A program made the translations under genes and the position numbers. A stretch of DNA of 64,000 bases from Gymnogyps californianus. Its lineage: Eukaryota > Chordata > Aves > Accipitriformes > Cathartidae. This document shows positions 50,614 to 63,070 of this stretch, in pieces; the first letter of the stretch is position 1; every line of letters starts with the position of its first letter. Below the pieces are notes generated by a model. That model was not told the DNA's origin. It saw only the letters and a program-made list of their open reading frames with translations, and searched no databases. The DNA lies in contig NC_059485.1 of the NCBI RefSeq assembly GCF_018139145.2, positions 19,529,698 to 19,593,697 of the forward strand, written 5' to 3'.

Positions 50614-53600
50614 CTACCTAACGGTTAGGGCTTACCTGACATGCTGCTGATATGGACGACTGTGGGATGACGCCTGGGGCCAGGCATTCACCTCCTGCTG
50701 CTCTTGCCATGTCTCAGATAGCAGGGCTTCTGGGGGCTCCTGCAGATGACAACACTTGTCCTGAGCCCCTAGGTGGGTGCTGACCCTCACTGCAGTGTGG
50801 GGAAGTAGCTGGGAATCGGGGCTGTTGTGCTTGACACTGGATGACCCAGGCTTGCCTTGCAGTGAAGGGCTCATGGCTCTCAGGGCAGGACATGTAGATG
50901 CTTCCAAATCCACTCCCAGCTCTTTCCCTTGCTAGTGGCTTCCTCAAAGCAATGCATACCATCCTCTTTGGCTGGAGAGCAAGCCTCATCTCCCTTGGAG
51001 AGCTGTAAAACTCCCTGCGGGGGACAGGAATCTCCCAGAAATGAATGATGTGCTAAACAGTGCCAGATTCTCTCTTTTGTGGGCTCCCTGCCTGTTCCTG
51101 TTACTAGCACTCCTTCCCTAATTGCTGAGTGATGCTGTGGCCTTCCCTTCTAGCTCAGGAGGGAAGAACCACTATCTGCTTCTTAAATTGTTCCTACATC
51201 TCCATGTCAAGCAAACATACCCTGGGACTGAAAGGGGATTTCACTTGACCACTCTTTTGCTACTGCAGCTATGCTGGAGGGACCTTTGCTGATGCTGCCT
51301 CGTGTCACGTGCAGGCACCTCTGGTGCTTGCAGTAGTTGCTCTGTTTTGGGGAGCCCCGCCGTTAGTTGTGGTTTGCCTCGCTGGAGTTTTGTGGATTCA
51401 GGCACATCGAGTTATGCACAACTGTATTCTATGTGTCCTTGTTGCCTGAACTGAAAGCATGCATGTGGATCCTCACCGCCAGAGCCCTGCCCTGATGTGC
51501 TGCTCCGCAGAGGGACTTGACTTAGTTGTCTGCTGCCATGGGATTGAAAGGCTGTGGCTGAGGTTTGTCTGTTGAACCCTAACGTGTTACCTGAAGGTTT
51601 CTCTTGGCAATATTGTGCTGTTTGTGGGGTTACTTTCTTTACTTTCAGTTGAATGTGTTTAGATAAAATGCAGTTGCTTTTCCCCCACAATTACATTTCC
51701 TTCCAGTCTCTCTCTGTCTCCCCCTGCCCCCTTCCCTCCTCACCTTAAAAGACCTTGCCAGACTCTAACTCCTGGCTCTTTCTAAAGAATAGAAAGACAT
51801 CTGCCATGGAGAGGGAGAGTGAGTCATGTTCTCCCCAGCACAGAGCAGGAGGGAGCCCTGTGTCTGAAAGGTCACTGGTGGAAACTGCTTTGTGCCTCGT
51901 TTGTTGTGCCCAGGTGGAAGTGGGTGGTGTACTTGGGCACGCAGATTTGAGACGTGACCCTGTGTATCAGATGTAGAAAATTATTTTGACTGACCGCATG
52001 AGCCGAGGACAGCACCCATATGTGAACAGGCAGATGCTGTGGCATTGTAGGAAAAGTGTGCGAGATGCTTGTTTGATGGGTGTCATTAAAACCTCATGTC
52101 AGGGTGGAGAGAGGTAGAACAAGCAAAAGTCTAAAAAAAATCTGATATGTGAGGGAAGATTGATTGAACTGGGGTTCTTCTGCTTCTGTCCTCCTTAGTC
52201 TCTTGAGGCTGAAGTCTTCATATATGGCAGGCATTGCTGCAATGCAGAGGCAATATCTTTTCTCCACCTCCAGTCAGTGAGACGAAGTCCATGGGCTTTG
52301 ATTTACTGAGGGATAGATTAGGCACTAAAAAAAAAGTGTGATGGGAAAGCTGAAGGAGCTCTTTGTGGGAAGGTTTGAAGAACAACCGTCAGTGGCCCAG
52401 GCATGTGGGGCCTCTCCGCAGTTTGGTTCCTTATGGTTCTGGCTGCAGCTCATGTACACTAAGCCAGCTACCCCCGATAATCAATACAAATGAGAAAGCC
52501 AGTCAAGCCCTGTTATAACCAGCTTGTTTGTGTTTTCTCCTGGGGCACCATGCGCAGGGGCTTCCCTTCGTGCCGGCCCTTTGCTGGCACTTCCCCATGG
52601 CTTTGGGCAGGCATCCAGTTTGATTTCTATCAGGATTCCCAAAATAGACATGCTTCTTGGAGCTCTGTTCACTTCAGATGTTCTACCCAATCTTGCTCTC
52701 TGTCATCTTTAGAAAGAAAAACAAAAATAAGTGAAAACCAGTCAGAGCAAACAGCCAAACATAAAATGACGCATGGACTGTACAAAGTGTTCTTCACCAT
52801 TAAGAACAGCCTTTTAAATCTCAGAGCTTGTTACTCTCCTGATTTATTCTCTTCCTAACCAATTTCTGTCCCTTTTTGTCTCTAATGGGTATTAACATGT
52901 TTTTCCATTTTCTTCACTGGAATATGCTGATGATTGAGTTACTGCAGTTCAAGAAACAATGTGAATTGAGCTGAGTGTACAAGACAGGCAGTAGGAGACC
53001 AACAGCACCCACCATTGACTTTTGTACAGATCCTACGTTAACATGGTCACCTTTCTGCATGTCCTTTTCTGGTGGGAACTGAACTGGGATTGTGAATAAA
53101 CTCAGTTCTTTGGGAGATGAATCCTCTCATAGACTACTTGCGCGATGGAAAAATAATTCTCCCTCTGCTAATGTGAGAATGATAGAGGAGAACCAAATAC
53201 AGGGATAAAGCATTGTCCAAAACCCACCGAAAGGCAGTGATCTCTCCTGGTGGTGAGGCGCTTGGGCCAGACCTGGAAGCACCACCCTGGGAGCAGAGAG
53301 TCAAGTCTGAGACCTGCTGATTTGGTTTGATCCTTCAAACCAAAGAGAGAGATGTGCAGGCCAAGAGAGAGCTGATGAAGGCTTTGCAGGCAGTGGAAGC
53401 TGTCCTTGGCTGGGGAGCCCTGGCTGGAAGTGGCGGAGGCTGTGCTGGGCAAGTTTTGCAGAACTAAGAGGCTGTTTCTCTGTAATTTAAGATTGCTGGT
53501 CTTCTGACCCCACTAGCTCTGGCACAGAGGCACTTTGAGGAGGGATTTTATTCTAGGAGAAAAACCTCTCTACTGACAAAAGTAAAGTCCCTCAGACCTC

Positions 53601-56600
53601 CCCTAGCCCCTGTGTGTCTTCCATTCCTTAAAAAAACCCACTGAATGACCAGAAAACAAGTAGGAAATAACCTCATAGTTGGTAAAACCAAGAGGAATCT
53701 GCACAGGAATGAGCACAAGTATGCACAGATACACCCAGCCACAGACAGACTAGCACAGATAGGAGGGGGCACCTTTGCTGGCACCCTCAAATCCTGATTT
53801 ATAATCTTGATTTTAGGGCTCGATGCTTGGAACACCCCTTTCGCAGCTCTGCCTGTCCTACTCGCTGGCTACTCCGACCTGAGGTTTGCTAGTCATCCCC
53901 CGCCGTGCTCAGGACAGGTCTCTGCAGTTGCTGGCACCCAGACTTCTGGGACCCGCAGCCCCATGTGGGGTTTGCCCTGTAGCTGGCACCCAGACAGAGC
54001 CCCACGTGGAGCTGGCTGGTGGTCCATGTGCCTGAGCTCAGAATGGGGACCTCACTTGTACAGGTGACTGTGCTCTGGAGAGAGGTACTTTGGGCCACAG
54101 GGGTTGGCAGGGTTTAAATTTTTGCATGGGATGCCCTGAGGAAGGAAACATCCCCTTCCTCTTTCTGGGTCAGTGTCTGATTTGGTTCTAATTGCTGAGC
54201 CAACTGGTAAGTGCCTGCTTACTGGTCATTATGGAGCTCGCCTTACTGCAATTGCTCCATACATGGGGATTGAATTTGGAGGTGCTGTGTAAAATAGGTG
54301 ATTGCACAGCTATGGCACCAATCCTGATGACAGCGAGTTCACCTGCTGCCCCTCTGCGTCTCTGCTGGGCCCCGGCCCCCATTTGAGCATCCCTTCCCTA
54401 GCACGGAGGAGCTGAAGCAGCCGTTTTCTCCAGGGAGGGCAGGTACAGCAAGAATAGAGGAATGGCAGCCACTCCGTAGGTACGAAGCCACCTGTCAGCC
54501 CAGCACTGAGCCTTTGTAACGGGAGCCATAGGTGATACCCACAGAATACCTGTGGATTTTCACCTCTGATGAAAATCTTTGCATTTAGGCATAATTGCTT
54601 GTGTGGTTCCCGTTAGCAAGACAGCAGAACCATGCCAGTCATGCAGCCAAGGGACCTGGGGCAGCTCTTTTTTGTCATCTCCAGAGCTTCCTGAGCGAGC
54701 TATGTGTGACCAAGGGATATGGGAAACCAGGTCTGCTGTCCCCCCAAGCCAAACACCAAGGGCTGGCCTGTGCTGTCTTGCAGACATGTGTGGAGGTAGG
54801 GCTTAACTGCTTCTCTTCAGTGAGAGATTTCAAGTGCTCCGGCTGGGCCCAGTTTTCAGTAAACACAATTGCTTTAATTACAGCAGCTGATGCAGAAGGA
54901 CATCCAAGCCAGAGCATGTGCTTCTGCTGCTCACTGTAGCTTCCTGCCCTCCATCTGCCATCCTGGCGCAGCACTGTTACCAGGGTTGGGGTGCAGGGCT
55001 GTTTTCAGCCCCTCTACGCCATGCACATGGCAGGGCATGTCAGTACCTGCCAGCAGTTCTGGAGGGGAGCCCAGCCTAGGTATGGTGGGCTCCTGAAATC
55101 CCTGCCTGTGCCCCATTCCGACTGCTGCATCTGCCAGCAGAGATTTTTATGCAAGGGGCAATGTGGCTAGTTGCACGGGATAATGCACTTCTGTGACTGG
55201 GTTTTCTCCAAAGAGCGAGCGTGACTGTAGCTGAGCTGGGATCTATACGGGGAGCGAACATTTTCTGCTAGCTTTTGAGTTTGGGAGGAAGGAAATGATC
55301 TACCTTCTGCAAAACAAACAAATTAAATCCAGTTTTCTTCTGGTGGAAACAAATCCACAGTTACTTTAGATTGAATTCTTCCATCCAAATCACATTTGAA
55401 ATGTCTCTCCTGGTCTGAGCACACCAGGAGCTCTTATTGTACTGCAAGCTGAATCTTCAGTCAGTTTGGGGAGCATCTTGAGAGCATTTCTGTGTTTAAA
55501 AAGAATTAGGTACTATTTCATGAAGCGTCTTCTCCGTCTTGCTGTGATCTCTTTCCGAAACACTCTCTTTTGATCTTTGCAAACAAATGTGGGTTTCTAT
55601 TTTGAGAGGAAAAGCTTTTCCTCTATTTGAGCAGATGCAGACACAGGTTAACCGTCTGTGTGCATTGTAAGTAGGGGGCTGCTTTCTTCCCAGCCAGGGT
55701 TGATACCCCAGACCCCAACTCCATCCGTCCCACTTTGTCTCCTCCCATCAACTCCCAGGTAACTTCCAGCACTAGCTTCACAGCAAAGTGTCAGAAATTG
55801 CCATTAGCAATTGAACTCAGTGTGCGCTCCTCAGGGTCGATGCAGATAACAGGCTTAGGTGAATGAGATCTAGGGACACAATGTTCTCCTCTGGGGGATG
55901 GGGTGATGGAGTGAATCCCACAGGAGAACAAGTCCAGATGAACTCCTTGGAAAATCTGCAGTCACCTTCCTCCAGAGAGCAAGAAGTCTAAAATGCAGCT
56001 ACCGCTCAGCACCTGTCTTTCCTGTTCTGCTGTCTATGCCTGGAGCTCACCAGCAGGGCTAAGGAGCAATGATAGATGCATCCCAGTTTGATAAGTTCTT
56101 GTCTGGTGGCTCCTGCACAGAAAAGTTATTTTTTTTTGCCCAGGAGAAGAGTTCAGGTGAGAAAGCTCCAGCAGTAAGTAGAGCTTTGCTAAAGGCCATG
56201 GCTATCAACCTGATTCAAGCAGAGAAAAAGCAAACCTGGTTCCTTAATGATGAAGGTGAGGCAGAGAAGGTGTTTCCTGATGAGGTGGAGCAGCTAGAGG
56301 CTCTGTGGTTAGCTGCAGAAGTGTGGTTAGCTGCAGAACTTCACTAACCCTAATGAAGGATGGGATGCAGAGGGACTGCACTGGAGTTGTCTCCTGGAAA
56401 ACTCATAGATGTTCACGACCTCAGAGCCTGAATTAGAAACAGCAGTCCTTGGTGATCAGCCAGAGATGTTGCCTGCTGTGCGTGAGCTACACTGGTCTCA
56501 AAGCAGGCACCACAAGGTGACACCACATAAAATGCCTATGAGGAGCCTCAAAGAGCCCCCATCTCCTGCCAAGGCCCTTTACAGTCGATCAGACTGGAAG

Positions 56601-57912
56601 GAGGCAGCTGCTCAAAAGGGAAGGGGAAGATCCTGTTTTGTTAGCAAGGGCTCAGTGGGACTAAAGAACCAGCGTCATGCAGCATCTGGTTCCCCTTCTC
56701 CTGAGCCCAAGGTTTCCTCTGACTGGTTTGCTCTTGAGCTGAGTCTGGTGTTGTTGATGCACCAGGCATGGTATGACTGGCGGAGGTGGGAGTTGTAAAC
56801 CTTGGAGTGGCTACTGCTTTTCTGTTGTTTTATGAGTATTGGCTAAGTATTTCTGGGCTGGGGGGAGCTCTCTGTCACTAATTAGAGCTGCCTGGCAGAG
56901 GCGCCAGGGGATTCCTTCCCTGGCAGGAACGAAACCAGTAGTTTGTTTATGGCACTCACCGTTGGGTGAATTTACTACAGCAGCCAAAAGCAAATCCTGA
57001 GAGTCCTGTATCTGTTTCAAACAAGCTGGAAATTGCTCTCCAGCTTGTTAAGTCCAACTCTTTTGTGAATGAAGGAGAGTAAATCGCTGTTCATCCCCTT
57101 TACCTTACCAGAGGGGCCTCAAAAGGCTGCCCTGATGGTGGAGGAGCGGGCAAGGATAGGAGAGTAACATGTTCTTCACAGAGGACAGAAGAAAGTAAGA
57201 CCTTGTACCAGGGGCAGGGGTTTCAGCATGCATATCTGAGAAGCTTCCTTAAGAATCAGGATGGGGACTTGCCAGAAGCACCTGTGAGAGGGCACTCCGT
57301 CGCTGCAAGTGCTCTGCACTGTCCTGCACCCACGCTTGCTGTGCAAGCTGCTGCCCTGGATACCCTGCTCTGCCAGCCAGACTCTTCCTGCCTGGCTCTG
57401 GTTGGAGTGTAGGGTCTTTGGGACAGGGGCCACCTCTGCTCTGGGTTCCTACAGCATTGTGCATGTGCGGTGAGGGACCACAGCTGGGATTTCCAAGCTG
57501 TCCTGCAATGGAGCTGGTAGCAATGCTGCACAAGTGCAGGGCTTTGCCAGTGGGACTGGCAAGGTGTGTGGAGAATGTAGCAGGCTGGTTTTGAGGCCCA
57601 GACATGTTTTGCTCCGTACAGGTCCCAGTCCTAGAGCTGGAAGGAAGGTAAGCATTACCTCAGTGTTTGCTCAGCTCTACAAGATTGGGATCATCTGTTG
57701 GAAAGGTAGGGTAGCCCCTGAGTTAGTGAGGAGAGTTGATTGGACTATATTGAGCACAGCAAGGAAGGAGTGGTAAGTTATTCCTGGTTTTGACTGCCTA
57801 GGTGCTCACTTCTGGTGTGGAAGTGTCTTGCGCTTGCAGATTTTGGCCTCGTAAAGCTTGGCTGTTGTGAGTTACCATCAGTCACAATGAGAAATATGTT
57901 TCTTGGATCAAG
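50614..57912. other. Interval with no recognised gene
   Basis: About 7.3 kb of unassigned sequence. Two adjacent plus-strand open frames at 56069-56347 and 56409-56798 are somewhat less repetitive in composition than their surroundings but match no family I know. No repeat family is identified here. Confidence 0.45.
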
Positions 57913-58487
57913 TGTTCCTTGTTTGGCTGGGACAGAGTTAATTTTCTTCCTAGTAGCTGGTATAGTGTTATGTTTTGGATTTAGTGTGACAATAATGTTA
58001 ATAACATGCTGATGTTTTCAGTTGTGGCTAAGTAGTGTTTATACTACGTCAAGGATTTTTCAGCTTCTCGTGCCCAGCCAGCAAGAAGGCTGGAGGGGCA
58101 CAAGAAGCTGGGAGGGGACACAGCCAGGACAGCTGACCCAAACTGGCCAAAGGGATATTCCATACCATATGACGTCACGCCCAGTATATAAACTGGGGGA
58201 GTTGGCTGGGAGGGGCAGATCACTGCTCAGGAACTAACTGGGCATCGGTCGGCGAGTGGTGAGCAATTGCATTGTGCATCACTTGCTTTGTATAGTTTAA
58301 TTCTTTTGGTATTACTATTGTCATATTATTATTATCATTATTTTTCATTCCTTTCTCTACTATTAAACTATCTTTATCTCAGCCACGAGGTTCTTTTTTC
58401 CGATTCTCTCCCCCATCCCACTGGGTGGGGGGGAGTGAGCGAGCAGCTGTGTGGTGCTTAGTTGCCAGCGGGGGTTAAACCGCAACA
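57913..58487 (+). mobile_element. LTR, copy D, abutting CR1
   Basis: A 575 bp plus-strand member of the copy A-C family, more diverged (begins TGTTCCTTGTTTGGCTGGG, ends CCGCAACA). It has a TATA box at 58185-58191 and an ATTAAA signal at about 58363. It contains a perfect cAMP-response palindrome TGACGTCA at 58170-58177, where copies A and B have a half-site. No target-site duplication is visible (TCAAG on the left, GCTTC on the right). Its 3' end passes directly into CR1 sequence. Confidence 0.85.
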
Positions 58488-61101
58488 GCTTCTCAGTCAG
58501 CTGGAGTGGCTTTTGGTTGAGAGCCTCTGGGTAAGGATGAAGGGGAAAGCAAATAACGCGGATGTTGTTGTGGGAGTCTACTGTCGACCACCCAGCCAGG
58601 ACAATGACACCGATGAATTATTCTACAAGGAATTAAGGGATATCTCTGGATCAACTGCCCTTGGCCTTACGGGTGATTTTAACTTCCCAGACATCAACTG
58701 GGCATATCATACAGTGGACGCAAACAGGTCCAGGAAATTTCTGAAGCATGTTGAAGATACCTTCTTGGTGCAGGTACTGAGGGAGCCGAGTAGGAAAGGT
58801 GCCCTCCTAGATTTGTAGTTTGGAAACAGAGAGGGACTCGTGGGCAAAGTGGTGATTGGTGGCTCTCTTGGTCACAGTGACCACGAAGTAGTTGAGTTTC
58901 AAATTGTTGGTGCTTGACAGGAGAAAAACTGCCAGCAAAACTTCAACGCTGGATATGGGGAGAGCAGACTTTGGGCTGCTGAAGGAGCTAGTCAGTAAGG
59001 TCCCCTGGGAATCTGCTTTTGAAGGTATTGGGGTCCATGAATGCTGGTCACTTTTTAAGAGCCATCTCTTAAGAGCACAGCAGCAGGCAATTCCAAAGTG
59101 TCGGAAGTCATGCAAGCGGGGCAGAAGGCCGGCTTGGCTGATCAGGGATCTTCTAGAACTTAGGCAGAAAAGGAAAGTGTACGGACATTGGAAGCAAGGA
59201 CAGGCGACACGGGAGGGCTACAGGGATGCCGTTCGCCACTGTACGGAGAAAATTAGTGCGGCCAAAGCTTGATTAGAGTTCAAGCCGGCCAGCACTGTGA
59301 CGGACATCAAAAAGGGCTTTTTGAAATATGTTAACAGCAAAAGGAGGACCAGAGATAACATTGATGAGGTCGGTCAGCTCACAAATAGAGACGTAGACAA
59401 AGCAGAGACATTCAATGCCTTCTTCGCCTCTGTCTGTAACACCGATGATGGGCCCTGGGACCCCCGGAGCCCTGCGTTGGAAGACCATGACTGAGGGGGA
59501 TGATAAACTCCCAGCCGACCCTGAACTTGTTCGAGACTTGCTGCTCCAGCTGGATGTACATAAATCTATGGGGCCCGATGGGATTCATCCCAGGGTACTG
59601 AAAGAGCTGGCCGATGTCATTGCGGGACCTCTGTCCATTATTTTTCAATGGTCTTGGGAGACTGGAGAGATCCCAGTCAACTGGAAGCTGGCAAATATTG
59701 TCCCCATTCTCAAGAAGGGTAAGAAGGAAGACCCTGGTAATTACAGGCCTGTCAGTCTCACTTCAGTGCCTGGTAAAACTATGGAGAAGGTTATTCTGGG
59801 AGTTACTGAAAAACACTTGAGAGCCAACGCAGTCATTGCTCATAGCCAGCATGGGTTCACGAGGGGAAGTCCCGCTTAACCAACTTAATTTCCATTTATG
59901 ACAAGGTCAGCCATCTAGTTGACCAAGGGAAGCCAGTAGATGTGGTGGGTTTGGATTTTAGCAAAGCTTTTGATACTGTCTCTCACAGTATCCTTCTGGA
60001 TAAGCTGTCCAGCACACAGCTAGACAAGTCCATCATATGTTGGGTGAGCAATTGGCTGATGGGTCGGGCTCAAAGAGTTCTAGTAAATGAGGTTACATCA
60101 GGCTGGCAGCCAGTCACCAGTGGGGTTCCCCAGGGCTCAATTTTAGGGCCAGTGCTCTTTAATGTTTTTATAAATGATCTGGATGCAGGAATCGAATGTA
60201 CATTAAGTAAGTTTGCCGATGATACTAAAGTAGAAGGAGCTGTGGAATCCCTTGAGGGTAGAGAGGCCTCACAGAGAGCTCTGGATAGGCCAGAGGGTAT
60301 GAAATTCAAGAAGGGCAAGTGCCAGATTCTCCACCTGGGACGGAGTAATCCTGGTTGTACGTACAAAGTGGGGGACGAGAGGCTGGAGAGCAGCCCCACG
60401 GAAAGAGATCTGGGGGTTTGGGTTGGTGGCAAGTTGAATAGGAGTCAACAGTATGCCCTGGCAGCCAAAAGGGCTAACCGTGTCCTGGGGTGCATCAAGC
60501 ACAGCATCGCTAGCTGGTTGAGGGAGGTGATTGTTCCACTCTACACTGCACTGGTGCGGCCCCACCTCGAGTACTGTGTGCAGTTTTGGGTGCCTCAATA
60601 TAAGAAGCACATCGAACTATGAGAGTGTGTCCAGGGGAGGGCGACCAAGACGGTGAAAGGCCTCGAGGGCGAGACTTAAGAGGAACGGCTGAGGTCACTT
60701 GGCTTGTTCAGCTGGAGAAGAGAAGGCTGAGGGGTGCTCTCATCCCTGAGGGGTGCCCCCATCGCAGTCTACAACTTCCTCAAGGCGGGCAGTGGAAGGG
60801 GAGGTGCTGATCTCCTCTCTCTGGTGACCAGCGATAGGACACGAGGAAATGGAATGAAGCTGTGTCAGGGCAAGTGCAGACTGGACATTAGGAAAAGGCT
60901 CTTCACTGAGAGGGTGGTCGGTCCCTGGAACGGGCTCCCCAGGGAAGTGGTCATGGCACCAAGGCTGTCAGAGTTCAAGGAGCATCTGGACAACGCTCTT
61001 AGTCACATGGTTTAGGTTTAGGTAGTCCTGCAAGGAGCAGGGAGTTGGACTTGATGATCCTTATGGGTCCCTTCCAACTTGAGATATTCTATGATTCTAT
61101 G
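58488..61101 (+). mobile_element. 5'-truncated CR1 LINE
   Basis: About 2.6 kb of a CR1 non-LTR retrotransposon, from within the endonuclease domain of ORF2 through the reverse transcriptase to the 3' tail ending ATTCTATGATTCTATG at about 61085-61101. The endonuclease motif GDFNFPDINW is at about 58670. Reverse transcriptase motifs are FSKAFDT (about 59957), GVPQGS (about 60122) and FADD (60212-60223). The reading frame is interrupted by stops and shifts between about 58818 and 61018, so the copy is dead. The ORF2 5' portion and ORF1 are absent. Its 5' boundary coincides with the end of LTR copy D. Confidence 0.93.
59415..60622 (+). pseudogene. CR1 reverse transcriptase remnant
   Basis: Two long open frames in different phases (59415-59879 and 59942-60622) together cover the reverse transcriptase domain: the N-terminal LPADPELVRDLLLQLDVHKS segment, then the SKAFDT and FADD motifs and the C-terminal thumb. 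The frame shift falls at about 59870. The catalytic FADD residues are intact, but the protein cannot be made as one chain. Confidence 0.9.
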
Positions 61102-61704
61102 ATCTCCAGCAATTTAGCAATGGCAGGAAGGCACCCACTTGCATCTAATCAGCCCTGGTAAGGGAGATGAGAGTTTTCCTTCCTGAAGCTCCAGCAGGTC
61201 AAGTGCATGCTTAGATCCTGAGATGAGATTCAGCATTCCCTGAAGAGCATCTGCTCCACTATGGAGAGTGAGCCTCCTCGATCTCCTGCGCAAAGACTGT
61301 GCCATGCAGGCAGGCGGAACCATAACTGAAATAACTGCTTAACCCTGCCTCTGCCCACTAGCTCCTTCCCTGCCCATGGGACCTCTGAAGCATGGTGATC
61401 AGGTAAAGCTGCTTTTATGCACTGACAGTAGGTTCCTAATGTGGAGGGTGGAGGTCATTTATCTTGGGAGAAAAATATCAGCTGTGCACTGACCTGCACA
61501 GGGACCTGGGCCTGTGTCAGTAAACATGGCTGTGGAGAAAGGAGTGGGGACACCAGGCGGGGTTTGGCTCTGCAGACTTTGCTCAGTGCTGCTTTTCATG
61601 GTGCACTGTGATTTACACCAGTTGGGAAAAAGGCCCCGTTGAGGTATGGGGTAGCCCATCCCCACCACTGCAGGCCCCACTATTGCCTGGATGAGGGAAG
61701 TGCA
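61102..61704. other. Short intergenic stretch between CR1 and the galanin receptor 3' end
   Basis: No gene or known repeat is recognised here. Confidence 0.5.
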
Positions 61705-61710
61705 TTTATT
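61705..61710 (-). terminator. Candidate polyadenylation signal of the galanin receptor gene
   Basis: TTTATT on the plus strand, that is AATAAA on the minus strand, about 620 nt beyond the receptor stop codon. It is the nearest canonical signal noticed in that direction. Usage is inferred. Confidence 0.4.
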
Positions 61711-62328
61711 TGCTCTGGGTTAGAAAGACATTTCTCTAGTATGTACAGCAGCAACATCCCACACACGCAGAGAGCCCACAGCCCACCCGACATCCCAGGG
61801 GAGGACCCAGTCACTGGGAGAGCAGCACAGCCAGCAACAAAGCCATCACTGCAACCATCCACGGGCTGTGCCAGGCGCGTTCCACACCACCTTTGCTTGC
61901 CTGGCCCTGCCTGCACTGCCCATCTCCCTTGCCATTCCTGCTGTGGGAGCCGGTCTGGCCAGATGGGGCATTGGGAGGCAGAAGGAACTCTTTGACAACG
62001 AACCAATGTGTCTAGAGCAGTGGGGCCACGGAGCAGAGGAGTTTGAAGGAAGAGAGCCAACAGAGGAGCTGGAGCTTTAGTCCTTGGAGTCCAGGTGATT
62101 TGAGGATCAGGGGCAAGTCTGGGCCCATTCCTTCCTGTGCATGCAGCATGTTGTGGGGAGATGGCTCAGGAGAACAGCTGGTGCATGAAATGGGAAGGAA
62201 CGACACGGCCAGAAGCGGTGTATAGCAGTTTCCGGCTTGCCTTTCCAGCATCCTCTCTCACCCAGTGGGAAAGGATGGCCTGAAGCTGGTGACACAGCCA
62301 AGCTGGCAGATGGTGTGGAGCTTGGCCA

Positions 62329-63067
62329 CTAAGAAATATGAAGGGGCTTGGAGGAAGTGGAGGGAGCTGCCATGGAGGCTGGGTTCAGCTCGCATCTGTT
62401 ATTCTGCTCATGCATCTGGGACACTTCAGTGGAGCCTGCCTCAAATCCAGGCACAATGTGGGCAGCGTGCACCACATGCACCTTGTTGCGGTGCTTTTTC
62501 CTCAAGAGACAGCTGAAAACTTTTTTGAAGCCCTTGCGGAAGTGCTTGGAGACCAGGGCATAGACGATGGGGTTGAGGCAGGAGTTGGCATAGGCCATGC
62601 AGTGGGAAAGCAGGCGGAAGGCGTAGGTGGCCTGGTTGAAGGGGAAGTCTCCATAGAGGTATCGGAGGATGACTACATGGTAGGGCAGCCAGCAGAGGCA
62701 GAAAAGGATGGTTACAATGATGATCATCTTGGTTACCTTCCGCTTGGCCTTCTTGGACTCTGATATGTCCTCCAGGGGGTCCACTGCTGTCCACAGGTAC
62801 TTGATGGTCCTGGTGTAGGAGAGGCTGATGACCAGCACTGGGATGACATAGCCGAAGGCAAATGTGCTGGTGTCCATGACCTTGCGTCTCCACTCCTCCC
62901 AGCCAGGCATGCAGATGTAGCTGGACTCCCACTCAATCAGGTCATAGTAGCTTAGGTAGGGCCCAGCAAAAACTACGGAGAGGCCCCAGATCACAGCCAT
63001 GGCAGCCACCGCGTTGTGGGGGGTCCGCAGCTCCCGGGAGCGCAGCGGATAGCGGATGGCCAGGTAC
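62329..63067 (-). CDS. GALR2-like: Galanin receptor type 2-like GPCR, last exon (5' partial)
   Basis: A class A neuropeptide receptor of the plasma membrane. The exon begins after an acceptor CCTCCAG (63068-63070) with the last base of the split Arg codon of the DRY motif: AG|G then TAC for YLAIRYPLRSRELRTPHNA. This is the intron position known for GALR2. It encodes 245 residues to the TAG at 62329-62331. In order it has TM4 (VIWGLSVVFAGPYLSYY), extracellular loop 2 with the conserved Cys (SYICMPGW), TM5 (FGYVIPVLVISLSYTRT), a basic loop 3 (ESKKAKRKVTK), TM6 with CWLP, TM7 with NPIVYAL, and helix 8 SKHFRKGFKKVF followed by Cys. The VDP..AKRKVTKM and YALVSKHFRKGF segments match GALR2 rather than GALR1 or GALR3. 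The first exon (N-terminus to TM3) lies beyond the right edge. It sits beside SMIM22/ROGDI, where mammals have no galanin receptor, so I take it as a GALR2 paralogue rather than GALR2 itself. Confidence 0.93.
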
Positions 63068-63070
63068 CTG

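Noticed and set aside
62338..62763. 141-codon plus-strand frame
   Set aside because: Antisense shadow of the galanin receptor exon.
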